NCBI GenBank assembly: GCA_032158295.1
Contig: CM063262.1
Span: 2,327,394-2,391,393, forward strand
Length of the DNA: 64,000 nucleotides
Source: Pycnopodia helianthoides
Lineage: Eukaryota; Echinodermata; Asteroidea; Forcipulatida; Asteriidae
Direction of reading: 5' to 3'
Of the stretch, positions 57,891 through 64,000 are shown piece after piece. Within the stretch, counting starts at the first letter, position 1. The number at the start of each line of letters is the position of its first letter. Below the pieces are notes generated by a model. The model made no database searches. It was not told where the DNA came from and saw nothing but the letters and a program-made list of their open reading frames with translations. The translations under genes were made by a program, and so were the position numbers.

Positions 57891-59349
57891 TTTGGTTGCC
57901 CTCATTTAATGTCAACTGAGGCCAGAAGGGGGGAAAAAAGTAGTCTGGGCCCCTGATGGTATAATCGAGAATCAGTACTCACGGTTGCTACGGGCACAAG
58001 GAACAAGACCAAGATTTTGTGCAGCTTAAAAATGGGATAAGTGCAGGTGTGAAAAGTCTCTTATCAGTTGTGTATTAGTTTGAATCCTTTAGTGTGCACA
58101 ATGTTAACTACATGTGATTTACAGCCCAGATAAGAAGTGATAGGGTCCTTGTCTGCAAGAGGCACCCAACTGCACTGCATTAAAAGGGAACAACACTTCA
58201 GTAGCGCAATAAAGACACTTCTCTCACAGCATCTTCGTTTCCATCATTGTGAACTGTCTCTCCACACCAACATATCACGACCAAGAGAGGTTTCCTCTAA
58301 TGGTGTCTTGCAGACCGTCTCGGAAAAGGAATTTAATGTGAACATTCAAATGTGAAGGACCTTCTACTTGTGGGAGATTGCCTCGAACTTGTTTGCCTTG
58401 TTTGCCTGTGAGTTGCCTCTCGTGACACCGCCCTGTGCGTTATCAAATTACAGGTAGCTGTGCATGTACATGCTGATCACCGACCAAATTATACGGAGAT
58501 TGCCATTTGTTTGATTGATTTTCGTTATTTGTTGACATTTATTTATTGGGAATGTAATTTTTTATTTATTTTTTTTATTTTTTTTATTTATTACTTATTT
58601 TTTTGCGGGGGTTATGACATTGTATATTCGGTTTGCTGTAACACATGTGTACATGTATATCTACTTTGAGAACTTGTCTTGCTATCTATTCTACTACCGC
58701 GGAGTAGATTTTCGGAATTCGGGAGACTTCGCAGCTCTGAAAAAGAACTGTCCTGCTTATTAGCTACTACCTGGGCAGAGGGTAGGAAATCGGCCAGGAC
58801 TACTAGCTTCGCTTAAGGCGCCTAATAGACATGTAATGACTGTGCCATTGATACGATGTATGCCTAGGTTGTCATAAGACAGACGCTCGTTGATTGATCC
58901 TTTTTGGACCAGTTGTTGTCGTACGCAACCCGCACACTTATAAGAGTGGACAGTTTGTTGCATGAAAGCTTGATGTATCAAAGGCCGACGTGACACCTTG
59001 AGCCCCCCACTAAAATACCGCGGTGATAAATGAATCAGGTGTTCATGCGTTGCGCCTACACTTGAAGAATCTCGGTCGAACTAGATCAGTCGTGTCCAAT
59101 CCCTCCCCTAAGCTTTATCTCCGACACATTTCCTCTCCTCGTTCACACTCTAAATCAGCCTGATTCCGCGCTGTTAATCAGCAGGGTAGCGTTTTCAAAA
59201 GCGCCGCTGTCCCCCCCCCCCTCCCCTTTTCATTCCGCTCGGTTTAACGGCTAAGCTTTCCTCGGAAGTGCATTATTCCTCGTTGCCGGGTAGTACCAGT
59301 TAGAGTGGCCTTTAATTGTGTGGTTCTATCTGGTTTTGTTCTCACACAG
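57891..59349. other. 3' part of intron 4, no exon recognised
   Basis: T-rich tract at 58556-58605, GC-richer sequence at 58680-59290, and a C run near 59212. No further RhoGEF exon is expected because the PDZ sequence is continuous across the splice. Confidence 0.5.
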
Positions 59350-59407
59350 GTAAACGGTACCCTGGTGACCAACTGCAATCATCTGGAAGTCGTCAAGCTC
59401 ATCAGAT
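59350..59407 (+). CDS. ARHGEF12: RhoGEF exon: end of the PDZ domain (ligand-groove helix)
   Basis: A 58-nt exon with acceptor GTTCTCACACAG (ending 59349) and donor ATCAGAT|GTAAGT. It reads VNGTLVTNCNHLEVVKLIR (residues 61-79) plus one base of a Ser codon. The segment NHLEVVKLI is helix alphaB, the outer wall of the peptide groove. The His at residue 71 sits where class I PDZ domains (ligands ending S/T-x-hydrophobic) carry alphaB1 His. Together with the first three exons it completes a family-typical PDZ domain with no missing core element. The exon is isolated by a 24.8-kb intron upstream and a 1.9-kb intron downstream, so automated annotation could miss it. Confidence 0.96.
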
Positions 59408-60189
59408 GTAAGTATCAATTACCATTACTCCGGTTACGGGCTATTTCGTTGCTTCTTTACTTGATGTGTTTTTTAAAAGCGTTGGGTTGTGCGGGTTCTC
59501 GTTTCATTTTGAAGCCGAGAGCGCCCGTAGCGACTAAACGGTACCAGGGGACTGTTGTAAGGACGGATCGGTAGATCTTTTTTTGTTGTCGTACTTTGTG
59601 CAACCCCCAAATAAAAAAATTTAATAAAATAAATGAAAATGAAAAACTATAAAAATTGATGGTGACAATAATGTCCTCACAATCCCCTCTCAGGCATGAC
59701 AATCTGGTTAGAGGAATTCAAGGTGAATTTCATCCTCTTATTGCCTGTAAAAGTACCTCGGATAAAACGGAAACCTTCTTCACTTAACAATATTTCAGTA
59801 AGCAGATGGGAGTATCTTCTTCTGAAATGGCAGATCTTGTTCACTTTTAGTAATAAACGAAAAACCTGAAAAGGTGCGGTGATCATGTCATGCCTACGGT
59901 GAATGTACATCTACATTTACAACATGCAGTGATTATCATGATGTGGCCGGCAACAGTTCCTTTTTTTAGATTTGTTATGATGAAGCAGATCTTGTATCGT
60001 TTCAGAGTTATTCATTTACCCGTCAGTTCGTGCTAATTGCTTTGGTCTTAAAAAAGCACCGATATTCTGACTGCGGATGTTTTTTTCATTTTGTCGGATG
60101 GTCTCAAATTGTAATTGATTTGTAATTGTTTCCTAGCCAAGAGTGGCAATCCTGGGTTGTGGGTGAAATGTCAGATGGTTCTTGTTATG

Positions 60190-60552
60190 AAAGGTGCACG
60201 TTGCCTTGGATCGGGCGAGTTGGTCTATAAAAGCGTTTTTAGCCGTTTGTTATAAAATGCATATGGTTAGAAAGATGTTTTAAAAGTAGAATACAATGAT
60301 CCACACATGTGGTTTTTTCTTTGCGAACTAACACGATCGGCCATTTTGTGGAGTCAAACACTGACTCACAAAATGGCCGACTGTGTTAGTTCACGATGTA
60401 AAAGGAAAACCACGCAATTTCAAGGCATATTTGTGTGGATCATTGTATTCTACTTTTAAAACATCTTTCTAACCAAATGCATTTTATAACAAACGGTTAC
60501 AAACGCTTTTTATAGACCAACTCGCCCAATCCAAGGCAACGTGTACCTTTAA
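60190..60552. mobile_element. 362-bp hairpin MITE with AAAGGTRCACGTTGCC ends
   Basis: The left AAAGGTGCACGTTGCCTTGG and the reverse of the right AAAGGTACACGTTGCCTTGG match, and similarity continues through most of each arm (GTAGAATACAATGATCCACA is shared) to CGGCCATTTTGTG at the centre. It lies in intron 5. Confidence 0.92.
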
Positions 60553-61061
60553 GCAAGTAACAAAGAAAAAAGAGAGGAACCGACAGGATGACTGGTGTCT
60601 ACATTTACAAAACGAACGAATCTGTTAAGAAGAAAAAGAAGGCAAAACACATTGTTTCGCGGCCTGGAAACACACTACTTATGAAAATAATCTGTTTTCA
60701 CTTTGCTTGATTACCAATAGGCGGTTTTAGTCGGCTGTTTCACGGCTATTGGTTTATGATGCACTTAATGAGATTGTGTAAAGTAATATTTTTGTCAGAT
60801 GAAAAAATCAGTGAGTTTTTCTTCTGCATTATATTTGTTGTTCATCATGGTGTCTTTGTAAAGAAACTATATACTTATGATTCAAGGCCCCCCCCCAAAT
60901 AAAATCAAATAAATAAATTAATAAAAAAAAAAAAAAAAATTAAAAATTTTTAAAACAAATATGTAAAAAAGAAATAAAAAATGTGCTCCTACATTTCTTT
61001 TTGGTTGCAAAATATTTTTTTTATTTTAGTCCCAAAAGGCTTTTTTCTTACTAGAATTGCT

Positions 61062-61200
61062 TCTCATCACCCAGGAGTAAATGGGTACCTGCGAGGATGG
61101 AGATTGCTGTTGTGATCGATGAGCAACCTGTGCGCCCATTTGGCTGCCGGTGCTGCATACTCCTAAGGAATTGAGATGGTTTCAGGAATTCTTAAAGCCC
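61062..61200 (+). mobile_element. SINE 3' fragment, copy 1
   Basis: GAATTGCTTCTCATCACCCA, GGAGTAAATGGGTACCTGCG and GGAATTGAGATGGTTTCAGG are collinear with 63515-63640. Confidence 0.75.
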
Positions 61201-61300
61201 AATAAGCACGTGTAGTAATAGTCCAAGCCGCCTTACAAAAAGGCGTATTGTTTGATGGTCACTCAAAGTAGACTGAAATTCTTGTGTTTCTTATGCCTAG

Positions 61301-61440
61301 CTGCCTCATATGCTGCCTTAACGTTACTCGGCCATCCACCAGGAATGAAGAATCAATCGCCGTTATCCCCGCCACACCAAGCTATTCAAACGGGTAAACC
61401 CAACCAAAGGAGACCAGTAACACAACCTGCTCCAGTTACG
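61301..61440 (+). CDS. ARHGEF12: RhoGEF exon: last PDZ strand and Pro/Gln-rich linker
   Basis: A 140-nt exon with acceptor CTTATGCCTAG (ending 61300) and donor GTTACG|GTAAGT. It encodes residues 80-126. The first part, SASYAALTLLGHPPG, is the final PDZ beta strand and matches the family's Y-ALTLLG segment. The rest is rich in Pro, Gln, Asn, Ser and Thr (for example SPLSPPHQAIQ and RRPVTQPAPVT) and looks disordered, as does the vertebrate linker here. A GT within the exon (GG|GTAAAC at 61394) could act as an inner donor but would leave phase 1 and break the frame into the next exon, so the outer donor is preferred. The 3' part of this exon has diverged copies in the following intron. Confidence 0.88.
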
Positions 61441-61985
61441 GTAAGTTGTCTCATTTACCTAAATCCTTACCAAACCCTAACTGTTGACTTGCATCGTGAG
61501 TCAAGTAAACCAAACAAAGGGTTTAAAAGAAGTCGAGTAGTACGACCTTTCCCAGTTTTTTTGAAACCGTTTTACATCCTAGTCCCTAACTAAAACCCCT
61601 GTCCCTAACTTAAACCCATTCCTTAACATAAGCCCAGTTCCTAACCTAAACCGAGTTCATAACCTAAACCCATTTTATAATCGAAACCCATTCCTTAACC
61701 TAAACCCAGTCCCTTACCCAAATCCAGTTCCTAACCCTGTTTCTAATCCAAACCCAGCCCCTAACATAAACCCAGTCATTAACCCAAACCCCAGTCTCTA
61801 ACCCAAACCCCAGCCCCCTAACCCAGCATGTCCATACCCCAGTCCCTAATCCAAACTCTGGTCTCTAATCCCTCACCTCAAATCCTATTCCAACCCCCTA
61901 CTTCTAACCCATAAACCCACGGCCCACCATCTCAACGGGTAAACCCCAACCAAAAGTCTCGTCAGAAATCAGTGACGCAACCTGT
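61389..61985 (+). repeat. Diverged copies of the exon 61301-61440 tail inside the next intron
   Basis: ACGGGTAAACCCAACCAAAG (exonic, from 61391) recurs as AAGTAAACCAAACAAAGGG near 61503 and as ACGGGTAAACCCCAACCAAA near 61935. The following CAGTAACACAACCTG recurs as CAGTGACGCAACCTG near 61970. Frames of the intronic copies are not conserved. Confidence 0.65.
61581..61915 (+). repeat. Degenerate telomere-like CCCTAA/CCCAGT array
   Basis: Repeats of CCTAACCYAAACCCAGTYCC with strong decay, approximate period 18 bp. CCCTAA is the reverse of the TTAGGG telomere unit. It lies about 140 bp after the exon's donor. Confidence 0.8.
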
Positions 61986-63514
61986 GCAAGGGTCGCGGCA
62001 TCGGGGGGGCGTGGGTCGTTCAATATGTCCTCATCAACCATCCAGATCAGATGAATAATATTCTCCCCTCTGCTGGACTCCCTTGTTCGTCATTCCAGAG
62101 ATAGTTGACAAATATAAACATACAACCATCAGAATGTCAGAAAGCAAAGGTGGCATTGAGCAGGATTGGCCAGTGTTCATCTGAGGAGAATCGTAAACAA
62201 ATATATATATATATATATATATTTTAAAGGGTATGTCAGCTTGTCAAACACCTTTGATGAACATGCAACTTCCTGGTGTAGAATAACAGCTCCAATACAC
62301 TACATAGAAGTGCACAAAACAGGAATTATTGCTGTACCATGTTGCTGCTGAGCCAAATTAGCAGGGAGCCATTCACAACCCGCACACAGATGACAAGTTG
62401 TCTTTGGCTGGTTACCCTCTTTTTCCTGTTAGCAAAATTATCTTGTGCTAAGCTTTAGTTTGTCCACTTCTCCAAATTTGACAGAGATCCTTGAAACTTG
62501 TTCAAGTGAGTTTCGTTGTTGATGATAAGTTACCTGTTAGTAATTCAGGAGTACGTTGGTGAATGTCGTACAATATGAACGAAACCACTCGTGTAAGGAC
62601 TGTAAACTAAGCAAAATTGAGTTTCATGGGCTTGGCACAATGCCCCGGAGGAACAGTCAACAGACGAACAGAGAGTGGCAACCAAGAACACGGAAAAGTA
62701 GAGCGGAGATACGTTTTAGTTTAATCTGTGGCTTCATCGAGTAGAGATCACTTTTTGAGGAAGAGGTGGCAGCCCTGCAAATAGAGCTGGTTTGTTTATT
62801 CTCAACATTTCGACTTGTGTGTCTTCAGGAGATCGGAGGGAGGTAGGCTGGACGGCAAGGCTTTTTATGGTGGAGATTGTTTGTACGTATTGTTTAACCT
62901 ACGAGGGTTTTCCATTTTTAAGAGGCGGCAGCTATGAAGAGAGCCAGTTGGTGTACTTGTAACTTTTTGGCTTGTGTTCTCTAGCCATTGTAAGGATACT
63001 GAAGGAATGTGGAGAGGAATGTTTAACTTGAGATTGATGGAGGATATGTACATGTAGGCTAAAATTTGGTTTGACAGCAAAGACGAATTTTGATGATGCA
63101 GCCATTGTTCTTTAAACAATGTGGATGAGACAAGCAAGAAGTAGAGAGGAATGGAAAAATTAGAGGAGTGCTAAGATTAGCGCAGCCTGAACCGAGACGC
63201 AGAGACCCCTTTAAAACAGATGTTGCCCATGTGTGTATCGGGTCTCCTCAGTCTCCTGGTAGGGTGACAATATAAACCTCCGTGTGGAATATTAACCAAG
63301 GTTTAGCTGTTGGCAGACGTCCCAGGCACCGCGATCCGAGAATCCACGGCCGGCCACGTCAAGGAGCTGTCTGGTCCTCATTTCATAATCCGTGTTTAAT
63401 TCGGGCAGATATTTTGTTTCAAATGTGTTTGCTCAAATGCGGAAAAAAATTAACCGTTTTGATTCCTTGTCTGGACTCTCTCTCTCTCTCTCTTGAGTCT
63501 TTAAGTGAGACTGT
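61986..63514. other. Intron 6 DNA, no exon recognised
   Basis: Includes an (AT)n tract at 62203-62221 and a fragment of the GGGCCC MITE at about 62395-62455. Frames at 62556-62744 and 62865-63137 are unsupported. Confidence 0.5.
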
Positions 63515-63640
63515 AATTGCTTCTCTTCACCCAGGAGTATATAGGAACTTGTGAGGGCAGAGATCTCACGTTTGATGCGCTACATACTTGGCAGTGTAGG
63601 CTTTATACTCCCCAGGGAGCTGAGATGGTTTAAGGAATGA
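63515..63640 (+). mobile_element. SINE 3' fragment, copy 2
   Basis: GTAATTGCTTCTCTTCACCC, AGGAGTATATAGGAACTTGT and GAGCTGAGATGGTTTAAGGA match 61062. It sits about 140 bp upstream of the last exon. Confidence 0.75.
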
Positions 63641-63782
63641 AATTAAATGGGGCGGTGCCCGGGGAGGTTTGATATTGTTCACGCGCCACGAGTGTCAAGT
63701 TTCGGCTGCTCCTTGCACTAGACCAAATGTCCGGTGTTATTATCGATGATCAACGCTTATTTTTTTTTAACTCTGTCTTCAG

Positions 63783-63863
63783 CCTGAGAAAGATGCAGAG
63801 CTGAAGAGTGAGAAATTGACAACCTTCCGGAGGATGCTTGATCAAGAGATGGAACTCTATGAG
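63783..63863 (+). CDS. ARHGEF12: RhoGEF exon: helical segment after the PDZ linker
   Basis: An 81-nt exon with acceptor CTGTCTTCAG (ending 63782) and donor TATGAG|GTTGGT. It is phase 0 at both ends and encodes residues 127-153: PEKDAELKSE, then KLTTFRRMLDQEMELYE. The segment is charged and helix-prone. It aligns in position and pattern with the ARHGEF11/12 stretch ILR-ML--E that follows the PDZ linker and precedes the RGS-like domain. It is the last exon in the window; the next should carry the rest of this helical region. Family assignment rests on position plus a short motif, so support is weaker than for the PDZ exons. Confidence 0.82.
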
Positions 63864-63899
63864 GTTGGTATTCATAACTGCCACCATTTGTGATATGTG

Positions 63900-63910
63900 G
63901 GGGGGGGGGG
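63900..63910 (+). repeat. Poly-G run in the last intron
   Basis: About 11 G directly after the donor region of the exon ending at 63863. Confidence 0.9.
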
Positions 63911-64000
63911 TTGGGTGATGACGGATCTTCTTGCATATATAATGGAACTCAGAAGTGCTAGCCTATATTATTCCGTACGGTCAATTCCGCTTGCAATCCG

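Larger units (their letters stand above)
29608..63863 (+). other. ARHGEF12: Partial gene: PDZ-RhoGEF/LARG-like Rho guanine-nucleotide exchange factor (5' part)
   Basis: Gene-level entry joining six exons. Every junction has a GT donor and AG acceptor, and all phases agree (1,1,0,1,0,0), giving an uninterrupted 153-codon frame from the ATG at 29657. The product holds one PDZ domain (about residues 14-92), a Pro/Gln-rich linker and the start of a helical segment. In this family the PDZ domain binds class I C-termini such as that of plexin-B, a downstream RGS-like domain binds G-alpha12/13, and DH-PH activates RhoA at the membrane; those later domains are outside the window. The stretch GLTVSGDNPVF and GDRIIKVNGTLVT resemble vertebrate ARHGEF12, while ALTLLG resembles ARHGEF11, as expected for an invertebrate gene older than the vertebrate duplication. 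The symbol is therefore a family label. Introns are about 4.07, 0.63, 24.8, 1.89 and 2.34 kb. Confidence 0.92.

Noticed and set aside
61394..61440. Use of the inner GTAAAC donor in the exon at 61301
   Set aside because: It would leave phase 1, whereas the next exon needs phase 0.

Overview
This is eukaryotic nuclear DNA from an invertebrate deuterostome, most likely an echinoderm such as a sea star. That taxon is inferred from the protein similarity and the style of the repeats. The DNA is AT-rich and gene-poor, and most of it is short non-autonomous transposons, SINE fragments, minisatellites and homopolymer runs. No bacterial gene layout, operon, CRISPR array or phage is present, and most long open frames are chance or repeat-derived.

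One gene is clear, on the + strand. Six short exons with consensus splice sites and matching phases (29608-29681, 33748-33852, 34485-34534, 59350-59407, 61301-61440, 63783-63863) encode the N-terminus of a PDZ-containing Rho guanine-nucleotide exchange factor of the ARHGEF11/ARHGEF12 (PDZ-RhoGEF/LARG; fly RhoGEF2) family. Joined from the first in-frame ATG (29657) they give 153 codons: a complete class I PDZ domain, a Pro/Gln-rich linker and the start of the segment before the RGS-like domain. The RGS-like, DH and PH domains must lie beyond 64000. A CpG-rich block ending in a splice donor at 19243 has the right phase to be an upstream first coding exon, which would make intron 1 about 10.4 kb. 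Intron 4, about 24.8 kb, splits the PDZ coding sequence.

Layout: 1-18900 is upstream DNA with MITEs, a near-perfect 652-bp palindrome (2691-3342), a tRNA-derived SINE (about 8197-8592), a 21-bp minisatellite (10541-10755) and 104-bp and 89-bp tandem repeats. 18900-19243 is the candidate promoter/first exon. 19244-29607 is putative intron 1. 29608-34534 carries three exons plus a 34-bp minisatellite (about 32011-32330) in intron 2. 34535-59349 is the long repeat-filled intron, including two (GGTCTC)n arrays around a broken BED-finger-like fragment. 59350-63863 carries three exons, a 362-bp hairpin element and a telomere-like degenerate array beside diverged copies of the tail of one exon.

At least ten repeat families recur. 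The most notable are TTAA-flanked palindromic MITEs, an element with GGGCCCAATTTCATAGAGC ends present about 18 times, and an interspersed repeat whose shared core has expanded into two minisatellites with different periods. I found no convincing new multi-gene biological system. The most interesting signals are repeat structures and the N-terminal structure of the RhoGEF gene.
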